Shown here: in pieces, positions 33,534 through 47,861 of the stretch
How positions within the stretch are numbered: position 1 is the stretch's first letter
Layout of the letters: each line of letters begins with the position of its first letter
From: Papiliotrema nemorosa
Taxonomy: Eukaryota; Basidiomycota; Tremellomycetes; Tremellales; Rhynchogastremaceae
Assembly (NCBI GenBank): GCA_032158125.1
Contig: JASKOT010000001.1
Location: forward strand, 124,001-188,000
Direction: 5' to 3'
DNA length: 64,000 nucleotides
Made by a program: the position numbers and the translations under genes
Notes under the pieces: generated by a model
What the model was told of the DNA's origin: nothing
What the model saw: the letters and a program-made list of their open reading frames with translations, nothing else
The model's database searches: none

Positions 33534-34345
33534 ATGTCTGCGGCAGGAACTCAAGTCAAAGGAGCAAAAGCCTCGGCGCTCAATCGCGAAAAGAGTCCGC
33601 CCGCAATCACGCACAGTCATTCGAAATGGCGAGTTTATATCTGGGAGGAGAAAGGGATGGAGGACAGTCAGAAGTACAATCCTTGCACTGAATACCCAAG
33701 CGAAGATGCCCAGCGCTTCTGGTGAGTTGCACCCAGGTTCAGCTAATCTCAGGCTCAAAAACGAAGGCTGACGATGCGGCCAAGAAGAAGCGAGAAGCGA
33801 AGACAAAGTATATGGAAAATGCAAAGACTGATACGGTCGAGGCCGTCATTGGCGTCGCGGATTTGGAGAAAGAGCTTCTCAAGGAAGGAGAGTGGGAGCC
33901 TGCTTGGGGCCATGTGGAATTCGTGGATTGACCCCTGGGTTTCATAGAGTGAGCTGATACTATAGGACTTTGATGCTTGTCTCCGGAATATCACCAAAGA
34001 GGGGAAGACCAAAGATGGTTTCTTTGTTCCTGCTGGGACGTACGCCACCTATCCTGTTCCCAATCAACGTGCTGACTCGAGAGGATCTTACCCCTTGGTG
34101 CAGCTCTGCCAGAGATGACGGTCCTCAAGTATGGCGGGTGCGTAGACTGCCTAATCAACAGGACGTCGAGCTGATGTCCAGATATTTCCCGGCTGGGACG
34201 ACGTTCCAAGGTGGGATCATGATGCCCATTCACGCTCGAATGGTCGAACCTCTTGCCTCAACCTTCTTTGGACCCGAAGACGATGCTGGAAGAAAGCTTG
34301 TGCTGCGTACAGTAAGAAAGATCTTGTCCCGGCTATGGATATGAA
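33534..34345 (+). CDS. Unidentified small gene
   Basis: I do not recognise the family. A first exon from ATG 33534 (MSAAGTQVKGAKASALNREK) contains KWRVYIWEEKGMEDSQKYNP and reaches a good donor at about 33721. Later segments look coding but need uncertain joins: ADLEKELLKEGEWEPAW with HVEFV (about 33850-33930), a segment with TKDGFFVPAGTYATYPVPNQ (about 33965-34065), then, across introns at about 34066-34100 and 34140-34185, PLPEMTVLKYGGYFPAGTTF and a tail ending KILSRLWI. The first-to-second exon join does not keep frame with the obvious acceptor, so either an exon is missed or there are two small genes. It lies between convergent neighbours, SFI1 and otubain. Confidence 0.4.
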
Positions 34346-34420
34346 TCATGACATGTCGTTATCTTGCATACAATCCGTGTCTTCATATACCCGCGACCAA
34401 ACCACAACTACACAATGAAC

Positions 34421-35539
34421 CTAAGCCCTCTTGGCCCTCTGTATCATCTCGTCTTTGGTGACCACATCGTAATGACCCGGTCGGTATAACAAAGTCAAGG
34501 GTCGAGAGCCCTCTGCCGTGTCTTGTCCAAACTCAACCCAGTTGATCACATCCGTGTCGGACACCAGCTCACTTCTGTCTAGATAGGCGATCCGAACACC
34601 GACGGAAAGAGCTTCAGCCAGGGCCATGATCTGCGCATGATCCGCTTCTTTACCGCACGGTTCCACTTCTTGACGGCAGAACTCGTCGGTCGTCAGTGGG
34701 AGGAATGTCTGAGGGGAGAGCAGGAACGGAGCGAATAGGTCTGTATGCGTTCGAATGTAGGCAGAGGTGATCAGACGCAGGGCCTGGTGATTCAGCTCCG
34801 TTACTTATGGCACTTTCGGGAATGGCGTACCACGACGATGCAGTTGGACCTCTCGGGATCTTGTAATGATTGTATCAGACTCCATTCGGATGTGTTCGAT
34901 TCCCCCTGGTCCGGCACGAAGCTCCTGACAAGGTCTAGTAGCGGGGCCAAGAACTCTTCGTACTGCCCTATTAGCAATCATCTAGCACTGTGAGGTGGAC
35001 GACTCACGAGGTCCGGCTGGAATCCTACATCCTGCATGGCGGGCAGAGCTCGTTGTATCGCATCGAAGGCTAGATTTGCTGATAATGCTTGGTCCTCGGA
35101 GTGTAGGATACGTAACAAGAAAGCGATAGTAAAGGCTGCGATAATCAGCCCAAGTGTTTTCCGTGTTGAGAAGAACACTCACAGCGGTAGAAGCAATCCC
35201 CATCACCTCGAGCACGCCAGACTTGATCCCACCCATGCTCCTGCAGCCAGTCTATCTTCTTGAGGACCTCTTTCGAGCCATGCTTGTACTCGTCCCTGAT
35301 CACGCTCAGGGGTACAGGCGTGCTTATCAACGGCTATCAGATGAGCCTCGCATTACCCGGCTCAAATGTGAAGAACATACCTTGTCGAGTTGGACATCAT
35401 CATGGTCCATATTCTCCATGAGCTTCATGATCTCTTGGTCCGTCAAGGTTGACATGTCGGTATTCTCATCAATTATCCTAGGAGCAGGCTCGCCAGTCGT
35501 TGCGGGAGCAGCATTCGGAGGGAGATGTTCCTGGGTCAT
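34421..35539 (-). CDS. Otubain, OTU-family deubiquitinase
   Basis: Cysteine protease that removes ubiquitin, in the family usually specific for Lys48-linked chains. The N-terminal exon (MTQEHLPPNAAPATTGEPAP) ends in a helix TDQEIMKLMENMDHDDVQLD. Next come PLSVIRDEYKHGSKEVLKKI and DQVWRARGDGDCFYR, which holds the catalytic Cys in D-G-D-C. The middle has FAFLLRILH-like helices and VGFQPDLYEEFLAPLLDLV. The C-terminal exon carries KEADHAQIMALAEALSVGV and TLLYRPGHYDVV with the catalytic His. Length about 290 residues in about seven exons, in line with otubains. The motif order matches human OTUB1, so assignment is firm. Confidence 0.92.
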
Positions 35540-35870
35540 GATATTCCGATGTGCAGTTGGGAGGCCTCGTCGCTCTACAGTCACAACCAGCTCGATATCA
35601 CTCGTCAATGACGGATGCAAATGCAACGAGGTGATGGTTGAAATCTGTCGACAAACATGAGATGGATGCACAGCAAGCGTCCGCGTGCTTTGTCTGTTGT
35701 TGCCAAAAGTGTCGACGTCATCACTTTTTTTCTAAATCTGAAACACTTCACCATGGGATAGGTTGCAGCCAAGGCCGAGGATTCTCGTTGGATCGATGCG
35801 CCTGTGTTTCAGACAGGCCAGGAGTTGTATTCTGCTATATAGCTACAGGACACATTATGGCTTCGACCCT
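35540..35870. other. Intergenic region
   Basis: About 330 bases between two minus-strand genes; promoter of otubain and 3' end of the next gene. Nothing else seen. Confidence 0.5.
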
Positions 35871-36573
35871 TCAATAGACTCCGAGCCTCTGCCCGCCGAG
35901 GTAACGCCAGATTGCTTCTGCCATATCTTCTCTCCGGGCATTCTCCTGAAATACCAGGCCATATGCGGCTCCAGTAGCGTGCAAGGCCTCATACGAGAGA
36001 CCGACGAGGTCTTTCACCTTCCTCGTGGGACACTGCACGAAATCAATCTGCAGGATCAGCTGTCCATCGTGGAGGTCGTAGTCAGACGATGCGGTGATGG
36101 GCACACTTACCGGCAGGGCAGCCACTGCGCCTGCGGGCGGAGGGAGTCGATTGATCGGTCTTCGGAGGATAGACATGGCTGCATTGACACTCTGTAGGTC
36201 AGAGAGCGTCCATACATAGGATTCAGCCCATCGCCCATTGCTCACTCGCGTCTCGATACGACGGATTTGATCGTCAACATTGTCCAAACGATCTATTATG
36301 GCGTTCAAGCCGACTTCTAATCTCTGTACTCCGTCCCGAAGCTCGAAGAGTATCCCCCAAAGCTCTGGATCTCGAGCGTCTGGGGCATTGTTTGGTGCAG
36401 CGGCTGGTGCAGGCTCACCGCGTGCTAGCATGAGCAGGAACGCTTGTCACAATACACTCACCATATACACGACTAGTTTGATGGTAAAATTCGATGATGG
36501 CACGTCTGACTTCGACTGTCACATTCGATGAGGCGAGAAGGACCCCGGAAAGGACGTGCAAGTCATGGAGCAT
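35871..36573 (-). CDS. Unidentified small protein with a short coiled coil
   Basis: I do not recognise the family. Four exons join in frame: from 36573 or slightly upstream to about 36474; then a Pro/Ala-rich linker and the helix VQRLEVGLNAIIDRLDNVDD; an exon with SVNAAMSILRRPINRLPPP; and a last exon from LILQIDFVQCPTRKVKDLVG to the stop at 35871. Introns are of the local 50-base type, which supports a real gene. The start is uncertain: the open frame runs a little further upstream to 36615 but begins without ATG, so the in-frame ATG at 36573 is used here, and an upstream first exon may be missing. About 180 residues. The helix could mediate dimerisation. Confidence 0.5.
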
Positions 36574-36694
36574 CCCGGATGTGATCGGTAAGGCGAACTC
36601 ATTCCGCCCATGCAAGCTGGAAGTAAAGTGGTGAAGGAACAGACGTGTATGAAGGAAATCAAGCGCGTGTCTGAGGCTGGTGGCGAGAGATCAC

Positions 36695-38582
36695 TCATCG
36701 ATGATGGGGATACGAGTAGTCTCCCCTTTTGAACTTGACCCGCTTCCCTTCTCCCAAGCTTCTATACGGCAACATCCACACTGCCGCATCAATTGGCTCT
36801 CCCTCGGACATTTTTGGCATCTCCATCTCGTAACTCGCCTGCGTCCATCCATGTACTTTCCACCTCGGTTGACCAAACAAGTCGCGTAGGACCACGTTGC
36901 CCATCATGAGCGTCGTCATGCCTTCCTTGGCGCCCCTCGCCAGTGTCTGCAAGGAGACTATCGGGAAAGGCGAGGAAAGTTGGGCCACTTTAGGCACTGG
37001 TATGCGTTGAGGTTTGAGGAAATTTGGCAGTGCCTCCAGAGTCTTCTTGCTTGGCGATCTAGTGTATGTGGCGTAATCATCAATGCACGACTGCGCGACC
37101 GATGCGAGAGACCGGTGAAAACTCGTAGGTGGGTCCACCGGATCTAAAGCGTCCTGGTCGAATATGCGGAGCCGTAGAGGAGACAACACTCCCGCTTGAC
37201 CTTCATACCTCGACCCTTCGAAGAAGTCTCCCTCTTCCAGCCCGATCAACCTTCTCATCCTCTTCTGCTCCATGCCATCTCCAACCACCTCTTCGCTGCC
37301 CAATGCTTCTGTGAGGTATACCACCGCCTCTCTTGTCGTCCACCACTCGATAGACGCACCCCCGCCGTAGGTTCGGGTCAATAGATCCCTGATCTCCTCT
37401 ATGAGCGCAATGTCCATCTCTTCCAAGACATTCTTGACGAGTTCTCTCGAATTTTGACTTTGCCCTCTCCACTCTTCCTTCTCTGCTTCTTCACCCTCTC
37501 TGCCTGGCCCAGTGGCATCCCTACCTCCAGGTTTATCCTGTAGCTTTTCGCTAGGACGGAAGAACCGACGGAGCGCTTCTGCGCGTGTGGCCGGGAGAGG
37601 ATAATGCAAAAGATCGCTACAGAGCGCCATTAATGCCGTAGGATCCAGACATATCCTACGACTTGGCCGAAGTTGATGCTCGGGTAGGACAACTGGGAGT
37701 TGCAGAAGCGGGATCTCGGCAAGATCGCCAAATTCGATACGGACCCCTTTCGACCGTATAACGTTGAACGTCTCTTGTACTCTCGGGTCAATGTCGCATT
37801 CTGGGACGATACGCGTTACACGCAGTGTCAATTTCGGAGGTGCAGAGCCAGGTGGACGATCTGTACAGTCGGCGAAACGTAGTAGCTCGTCCACCATGTC
37901 AAGAAGCGTATTTGTCAAGGGCCTCTTCTCCGGTCGGGTGGAAGGTCCAGGCTGATCGTCCTCCGAATCGTCCCAATCGGAATTGACCATCGAATCTTGT
38001 TCTCTAAACTCTGCCAACAGGTTAGACACCTTTTTGCTGGCAATGAGCAAGTGAATCCCTTCTTTGAGCCCACCTGTATATCTTGATCCATTCCTCTCCA
38101 CCTCGAGCGACCGCATCCACAAAGACCTCTTGACCCCTTTTTCGCGCACTATCGGCGCGCATTGGTATCCTGACAGCTGCTATAGGAGGCGTAGCGGTCA
38201 AAACCGTCTTCCAGACGGTCGTCATAGCCCCCACCGAGGGTAAAGGATCCTCTTGAGGGACTATACCCTGCTCTATCATCTGTCGTCAGTGGACGGAATA
38301 GAGGGGACATACAGCTTCCACCCTCGCTTTGAAGTTGAGAACATTCTCTTCAAACTTGTTGATCCCCCTCGCCAAGTCTGAGGCCCATCTTGAACTTTGA
38401 CGATCTATAACCGGAGCTTTGAAGCTGAAATGGGATGATGGTGCTGTAGTGATGGAGTGGTGGAGCGCTTTGACCTGTTCTAATGATTTTTCTAGATCTG
38501 GAGCTTGATCGTGTGCCATGCTATACCTCCTGAATAGTCGTGAGAGTGTCCTGAGGGGTAGTGTAATAGTACTTCGAACCAT
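36695..38582 (-). CDS. DUF1308 family protein (C7orf25/UPF0415-like)
   Basis: About 590 residues from three exons; the joins ARVEA|MIEQGI and IKIY|SKKVSN keep frame. The C-terminal half has the DUF1308 core: CLDPTALMALCSDLLHYPLP, the helix MDIALIEEIRDLLTRT, WWTTREAVVYLTEALGS and RIPVPKVAQLSSPFPIVSLQ. Function of the family is unknown; some members are annotated as nuclease- or PIN-like, which I cannot confirm. Two in-frame starts exist. Met1 at 38582 adds MVRSTITLPLRTLSRLFRRY, a basic amphipathic stretch with no acidic residue that looks like a mitochondrial presequence; Met22 at 38519 starts MAHDQAPDLEKSL and would give a cytosolic form. Only 102 bases separate the first start from the divergent COQ6 start. 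Confidence 0.75.
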
Positions 38583-38684
38583 ACAATGTCAAGGTGTTCT
38601 TTTGAACTTTCCGACATTTCGTTTGATGTTTGACAATCCATCTCGGCGCTTGTTTCATCACCTTTCACCTCATCCTCCAACAGC
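38583..38684. promoter_or_regulatory. Very short bidirectional promoter between DUF1308 gene and COQ6
   Basis: Only 102 bases lie between the two outermost divergent start codons, so both transcripts must share core elements or overlap. Confidence 0.6.
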
Positions 38685-40617
38685 ATGAAGGTTCTGCGGA
38701 GATCCAGCGGGCTGATAGCCGAGCGAAGATTATCTTCCGTCGTCTCAAAACGAGCGAGCGTTGTGCAAGGATCGAGATCGGCATCTAATAGTCGGATCTC
38801 AGCAGTTCATTGTCTGCCCGTAAACCTCCCCGGACCTTCTCGCAGGTACCATGGAACGACGACCGTTGCGATACCTATCGAGCCTATTCCTGAGATACCT
38901 ATGGATAACAGCTACGACATTGTCATCATTGGAGGCGGCAATGCTGGGCTAGCTTTAGCTTGTGCCCTTTGTGAGTTTCTCCAGGTTTTGGTAAGATGCA
39001 GGCTTATTACAAGTGGATCAGTCTACCGTTCGATCGACTTCAAAGATATTGCTGCTGGAAGGAGGAAGCCTGGACAGAGTGCGCAGTTGGACTGGACTTG
39101 GACCATGGGAGAATCGAGTCAGCAGTCTTACAGCTGAGAATATCGCTTGGCTGGAGAGTGCGTCAAGCGCCCCTCTCAGGTGTACAGAGCTGAAGTCCAG
39201 GTATCGGAGTATGGAAGCATATTGCTGAAGATCGCTCATGCCCCGTTGAAGAGATGGTGGTGCGTACGCCTATGCTTCTCATGGTGCAGTGGCTCATCCT
39301 AGGTCTGGGCGAATCCTTCGAGAGATTCTACACCCGCAATCCACTTTCCACCGCTGGACCACCCTATGGCTCGCATGACCGAGAACACCAATTTACAGCG
39401 CGCTCTACTCAGGAGGATAGATGAAGTCGGAGCTGGTATTGTGGATATCAAAGAAGGAGGGCGGGTCAGCGAGATGCGTCTGGGTGAAGGTGGTCGATGG
39501 GTCGGACTGAGGATAGGGGAGAATGAATGGGTTAGGGGGTCCGTTGTGGTGAGTGAACCTTTGCTCTTTTGTTACCCTACTGATGCGCCAGGTCGGCGCA
39601 GATGGGCCCAATTCCCCCGTTAGACATTTCTCGGGAATTGAATCGTTTGGTCACGGATACGACACCCACGGACTGGTAGCTACACTACGACATGCCGCCT
39701 CACCCCTATATCCCAACAACACGGCCTTCCAGCGTTTCTTACCCACCGGTCCCATTGCATTCCTTCCTTTATCTCCCGACGCCTCGACCATGGTCTGGTC
39801 GACTCACCCTTCCCACGCTGCGGCTTACAAGAGACTCTCACCGGAGGCCTTGACATTGGTGATCAACGCCGGGTACACCATGCACGAGCAGCCTTTGGAA
39901 ATGCTTGTCAGTCGCGTGATCGAAGCGGACAAGGCTTCATCTCCCCTCGATGTCGAGACGATCGCGTCCGTGGTCGCCGAGCTCAACATCAACGGCGAGG
40001 CATTCCTCACTGCGGAAGACGCCATTCTTCCCGCCAATGTGACTTCCATCGAAGCTAAATCGATCGCTTCGTTCCCCCTACGACTATCACACGCCGATAC
40101 ATACTTGGGTGAAAGGACAGTCTTAGTGGGCGACGCAGCGCATACGACACATCCTCTAGCAGGACAAGGGTTGAATATGGGATTGGCAGATGTTCGCGTA
40201 CTCGCTGGAACTTGGGAAACGGCTAAACAACACGGAGGGGATCTCGGCGCAGCCACGTCGAGCTTGGACTACCCTAGGCGGCGGTATCCCGAGAACGCAC
40301 TCATGCTGACGGCCGTGGACACTTTCCACCACGTCTTTAGGAATCGAGCGGGATTGTTGAATTGGGGTAGAGGAATGGCATTTGACATGATCAACGAGAT
40401 TGGACCCCTCAAAAAGGCCTTCATGGGCGGAGCAGGTGCCGCTTCGTTGGGTAAGACTGGCGCTGTCACGCGAAAGGCAGGATGGGGAAGTACAGCTGCG
40501 AGTGGGCTTGAGGGATGGTTGGGTTTCAAGAGCGTCTTGGGCACAGCTGCAGGATTTGCAGGAGAGTTGGCCAAGAATGGACTGAGGAGGGCAGCGGACA
40601 GTTTGGAGAAGCGGTAA
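38685..40617 (+). CDS. COQ6: Coq6, FAD-dependent ubiquinone biosynthesis monooxygenase
   Basis: Hydroxylates the ring at C5 (and acts in C4 deamination in yeast) during coenzyme Q synthesis on the mitochondrial inner membrane. The N-terminus MKVLRRSSGLIAERRLSSVV is a basic presequence. YDIVIIGGGNAGLALACAL is the FAD-binding GxGxxG fold; after splicing come KILLLEGG, TAENIAWLES, ENTNLQRALL, the conserved VVGADGPNSPVR and the second FAD motif LVGDAAHTTHPLAGQGLNMG. Five exons; introns after ACAL, WLE, EEMV and GSVV all keep frame. The C-terminal extension after FHHVFRN (about 90 residues, Gly/Ala-rich) is longer than in yeast Coq6. Assignment is firm. Confidence 0.93.
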
Positions 40618-40683
40618 TAAATTCGCAAATAATCTATCGTTACATCGTCTCGGTCGTTATCCATTTAGTCACAGTGCTGAATG

Positions 40684-43455
40684 TCACTCCTTCGTCTTGG
40701 CCTTCTTCGCCGGACCACCCTTCTCGAACCACGCCGAGATGATCTCGATAAAGTCTGCCTTTTTCGTCTTGCCTTCAAATGGTATTTCTGATTGTCAGCC
40801 GCTGAGAGATGGGGAGATGTTCAACTCACTATGATACTTCCCGTAATCCTTGAGATCTGCCACCTTGAGCTGAATATGAGCGCCCACATTCCGATGACTA
40901 CCCACCTTTGCCATGGTACCGTCCTCCCAGGCACCCTTGACATCCGCAAGATCGCTCTCGTCAAGCTGAGAGGTTAGCACAGCTCAATCTGATCACTCAC
41001 TTCGATCGCTGCAGAACGCTTCACAGCTCCTTTAAGACTCTCGACCGCCCTGTCGTCCTCCTCTATGGCTCTATTCCACTCTGCCATGAATTCACCCGCT
41101 GCACGATGCATCCCATGATACTTCGGGTACGTTTTGTCAATCTCGTCTATCTTCTGCGACAAGTCAAAGTCTTCTTCAAAGGCAAGCGCTTGTAGTTGGG
41201 CGTAATGATATTGCAGTGCTGGGATGAGCTTCGATGACTTTGTGCTTGTCAGCTCACCGGGATTGGGATAGACTTCTGATCGGTATTTCCCCGCCTTGTT
41301 ACGCAGTCGCTTGATTATATTGCTCATGAGCTTGGCTTGTCGCTCATTTGCTATTCTCAGCATTGACCCGTAAAGCGCAGATCCTACCTGTCAGGTTCTC
41401 CGTCATCGTTTTTGGGGGTGCTCGTATGTCGTCGACAAAGGGCAGCACAATCACATGGAAGCCAGGGGGCATATCCTGTCCACCACCCTCCGTAAATGTC
41501 TCCTCTTGCGGTATCAACACTGCGAATTCTGGAGTGATGTTCGTCTTGAAACGACACAATGCCAATGCGTGCTTGTTCTTCTTCAAGCAGGATTTGAGTA
41601 GTGCAGCAAAGGTTCGCGTGCTGCCAGTATACGCCTGTAAGTTAGTTCTGGTCGCGGAAAGGTGGAATGGAGGCCTACATCTTCGTCTGGGTACAAGAAG
41701 TAAGAGTGCTTCATGTTGTCTTCTATTGCGAGGTTATCCGGCGACTGGAACCCGATGATCTTGATCTCTACCTCGCTTAGTCCCGACAATCGCACAGAGG
41801 GTGGACTTACGGGGTGCCATGCCCATCGACTTGAACTCTGCAACTTCTTCAGGTTTAAATTGCAGCTGTATGTGAGCTTCGCCTCTTTGACCGAGCTCAC
41901 CCTTGTCCTCGCTATCACTCTCTCGTCCTTGGGGACTTTGAATTCTTTAACGTCCTCTTCAACCTCTTCCCCCTCTTCAATCTTCCTCCGTCTCTCCCCG
42001 TCCAAACGCAAGATTTCCTCTGCTACCTGTCTCTGCTCCTCCTGAAATGCGTCCGACTCCCACCAATTCTTCTCCAGAACATTCTGAACCGTGGCCTCAT
42101 TCCCGAATTGGAACGCTTGTCCAATCTCGTCATCCCGTAAAACAGCTCCAGTTTCCTGCTCGTGAGCCTTTGAGGGTCGCCGTGACATACCGCTGATGTG
42201 TACTCTGTCTTGGTGACTACCTCTTCGACCGCTTGGCCTCTCATCCTGACGTATTTGGGCTGACCTTTCCCCTGAGATGATACCAGAGCATATCTGATAT
42301 CAGCTCCCACCTTCATGGAATTCTCACCCAGCGACGCCAATTTCGATATCCCCAGCCTTTCCGCCAAAGCGCAGCGGAATTGAGAATTGCACTCGCTTGG
42401 GAGCATTCCTGATGGCCAGATCGGTAAGTAGATCTGCCAGCTTGTCCAGGCCTTCTGGTTCGGGCTGGGAATCTTCCGGTGTATCCTCGTTGTTCTCCCT
42501 ACCGAGGATGTCCTATCGTCAGTCGAAGCGAGAAGGGATACGCACATTCCAGTAGATGGTCGGATTGAAACGGTGATCTTCTCGATCGATGAAAAAGGTA
42601 TTGATGGTGATGCCATACGTCAACAGATCCTACCATCAGCCATGTAGCGTTTTGATGCCCACGTTGTAGACGGTCCTGGATGGTGCTCGGTTCGACGAGC
42701 TTCCAGGCGGTTCGTCATTGTCCGTGATCATGAATACTCTCTTGTTCCCGGCAAGCTTTGTGCCCCTGATCATGAGTCTTTCATCCTTGGGACGAGAGGC
42801 CCGTCTCACGCATCTCGAAATAGAAAGTTGCAAGTGACCAAAACATCCGCAACATTCAGCTCCTCCCCCTCCTTTGCCGGTGGGAAAGCTTGAGCCAGCG
42901 TAGCCGGCTGTATCGTCGGTGTATCTATATCTGTATCTTGCTCCGCATATTCTTCCTGAGCGGCCTCTAAAAGCTTGATGATCTTCTTCATCTCCTCGGC
43001 GTTGATCATCCTCAAAGGTTGATACACCATCGTTCCAGGTTTGTAAGTTCCAGAAGATGACGAGATGGCTTTGGCAGGCTGATATTCAGCTTGAGAGTAT
43101 GGTGATATTAATACTCACGTCTACGTTCCAGAGCATGACGCCCACACTGTCGGCTGGACCGGTGATGACCTTTTTGCGTTGCAGATCCACGACAGCCTCC
43201 AGGACTTGATGCAGGGCTGACTTTCCCCTGATCAGACCACCAGGATTCGACGTGTCAGGCCGAGGGCGCTGCATTGACGACGAGGCATCTATACAGAACA
43301 AGACGTGATCTCGGGAGGCATAGGCGTACTGACGTTAGCTGGATCGACAATTCGCAACTCACCTCGGAATCGTCAACGACTTCGTCGTCGTCTCCGCTAT
43401 TGAGGACATCCCATGACGGCACCGCCTGGGTACCCGTGCCATAATATGAGGACAT
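40684..43455 (-). CDS. KU70: Ku70, DNA end-binding subunit of the Ku heterodimer
   Basis: Binds broken DNA ends with Ku80 and starts non-homologous end joining; also acts at telomeres. The N-terminal acidic leader MSSYYGTGTQAVPSWDVLNS is followed by the vWA-like domain (LFCIDASSSMQRP, VGVMLWNVD, ADVLVTCNFLFRDA, MIRGTKLAGNKRVFMITDND). The middle has the Ku core beta-barrel (KVGADIRYALVSSQ, IKIIGFQSPDNLAIEDNMKH, SYFLYPDED) and helices EEDFDLSQKIDEID-like. The C-terminal SAP domain is visible: LKVADLKDYGKYH then IPFEGKTKKADFIEIISAWF, ending in a Lys-rich tail. Roughly a dozen introns. This gene is commonly disrupted for gene targeting in fungi; here it looks intact. Confidence 0.95.
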
Positions 43456-43743
43456 GGTGATCCTTCAGATACGACTCTATGGTATGTTGCAGACTTGATG
43501 GGTTGTTGCCTCCTCTGCGTGACCCAGTCAGCTCTGATCAACATTGGGGCTCCAAAGGGACAAGAATGAGGCTGATACACAAGCATCCAACTCATCCCTC
43601 GATGTCAGGCTGATAACATGCTCCCCCGGGCCTCTGGTCGTTTGGAATGCTATCCGGTACGGGGCAGATCTCATAGAGTCGACCTCGGGAGGCTCAACAT
43701 CTCATCCCTGTCTCTCTCGTGACACTCGCGACACTTAGCCATC
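43456..43743. promoter_or_regulatory. Bidirectional promoter between KU70 and the PFK2/FBPase gene
   Basis: 288 bases between divergent starts, with no recognised element beyond a pyrimidine-rich stretch before the plus-strand start. Confidence 0.5.
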
Positions 43744-46196
<2,453 letters not shown>

Positions 46197-46297
46197 GGGA
46201 GGAGTTTGCAGGGAACACAGGAAGAAGTATCGCACCCATGCACAATGCATAAAGGGGAATGAATATCTAGAATACAATGTATCGCCAGGGGGCGTAG

Positions 46298-47702
46298 TTA
46301 CATTCGGGTCTGAACGGCTGCACGCCTTCCGTCTACCCTGTTCTTTGTAGGTCCCTGTCCGCTGGCCTTCAATGCTTGCTTGATGAATCTCTTTTGTGAT
46401 TGTCGACCTGCTGCTGTGCCGTGGACTTTAGCTCCTGCACCAAGCACCGGTGGAAGACCGCCGGCGCTGATTACCAGCGTAGGCTTCAAGAGCTGCACTT
46501 TGCGTCCTTCACTACATTGTTAGCATGTCCACATGACAGAGGAGACCGGCTGACCCAATCGTCTTGGATGTCTTCTCGGTGACCTTTCTCTTTTTTGTCT
46601 TTTGTCTCCCGCTCTCTACCAACTTTGCCCTCTCAGCGTCCAAAGCCGCCTTTTCCCTTTTCCGCCTCTTTTCTTCCCTTTCTTCCTCTTCGGCTCTGCG
46701 TAACGCTTCAGCAGATAAGGGTTGTGGTCCGCCCGTTCCTACGCCCAGATCCCACATTGTCTCCTCGTCCACAGCCGGGACGAGTACTGCTGTCGAAGCG
46801 GAAGATGAGGTTGAGCCTTTGGACTTTGTGGACTTTGCCTTGGAGGCGGAGGCTGAAGTCGATTTGGGAGGGTGAACGATCCCTGCCCTACGCTCTGCAG
46901 CCTCCATAGCTGCTTGCATCCTCTCCCGCATGAGTCGAGTGGCATTATCGACAGGGCCTTCTTCCAAGGTTTCCGAGTCGTCAGAGTCCTCTCCCTCTGA
47001 ATCGTCTTCGTCTTCATCATCATCATCTCCCTCGGAATCTGTGTGGAAAGACCCCTCCATCTCGTCGTCCTCATCATCGTCATCATCGTCTTCCTCGTCC
47101 ACCTCATCCTCGTCATCCTCGCCGTCAGAGATCGTATGGAAGGACCCCATATCATCTTCCGAATCGCTCTCTCCAGCATTCATAGCCCGCTCCATCCTCG
47201 CTCGCAGTCTCTTGGTATCCTCGTCCTCATCCTCATCCTCATCGTCCTCACCCTCATCGTCGCTCTCTACCGGCGATGCTTTCCTCTTGTTGCTCTTGCT
47301 AGAAGACGCAGTAGCGTTCTGCTTCTGCTTCATCGAAGCGATCTTCTGATTCCTCGCTCTAGCCGCTTCTTTTTTGGCCATCTCCATCCTGCTCATCAGC
47401 ATCTTCGACTCCAACCAACCAATACAAAATACAAACCTCTTTGCAGCTTCTAAGTCCCTCAGAGCGGAACTCTTTCCCGCGCTCATTCCAACTGCTTCAG
47501 GCGCATCGTCGTCACTCTCGTCTTCGTCGGAATCGGGTAGACTGTTAGGTGGTGCTCGACGGGAAGAAGTCGGCTCTGGTTGGGAGGACTTGGAGGTGGA
47601 GCCGAAATCCAGTTGAAAAGTATCCTCATCGTCGTCGTCGAAAGTCTTCTTATTGCCTTGAGGGGTGGGTGTAGCCATCTTCTGTGGTCGTGGAGGTGGC
47701 AT
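46298..47702 (-). CDS. Highly acidic nucleolar-type protein (possibly Bud21/Utp16-like)
   Basis: About 440 residues. Runs of Asp/Glu with Ser alternate with Lys/Arg-rich helices; the repeat unit GSFHTISDGEDDED/GSFHTDSEGDDDDE occurs twice. The C-terminal third is a basic helix region (EEREEKRRKREKAALDAER), and after an intron with acceptor at about 46517 it ends GRKVQLLKPTLVIS ... SQKRFIKQALKA ... VQTRM. A short uncertain intron may lie near 47410-47445. This layout resembles U3 snoRNA-associated proteins of the 90S pre-ribosome (Bud21/Utp16), but no single motif settles it. Two starts are possible: 47702 and 47678. Convergent with the PFK2/FBPase gene. Confidence 0.6.
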
Positions 47703-47861
47703 GGTGTGAGACGAAGGTGTATATAGGTATAGTCAAAAGTTGGACGGGTTGATGATGGTAAATTTCCGGTTGACCGAGGAAATCTGACCGAGGATTTGTA
47801 TCAACTCAAAAGAGAGCGAGGCTTTAGGTTGTGCTTCGTCACCTTCACAGCCCGCAACAAG

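Noticed and set aside
46930..47349. Ser-rich open frames on the plus strand
   Set aside because: They are reverse translations of the Asp/Glu runs in the acidic protein gene (GAN codons read as TCN).
47410..47445. Possible short intron in the acidic protein gene (GTTTGT...AAG)
   Set aside because: The obvious splice join does not keep the frame, while reading straight through does, so it was not called as an intron.
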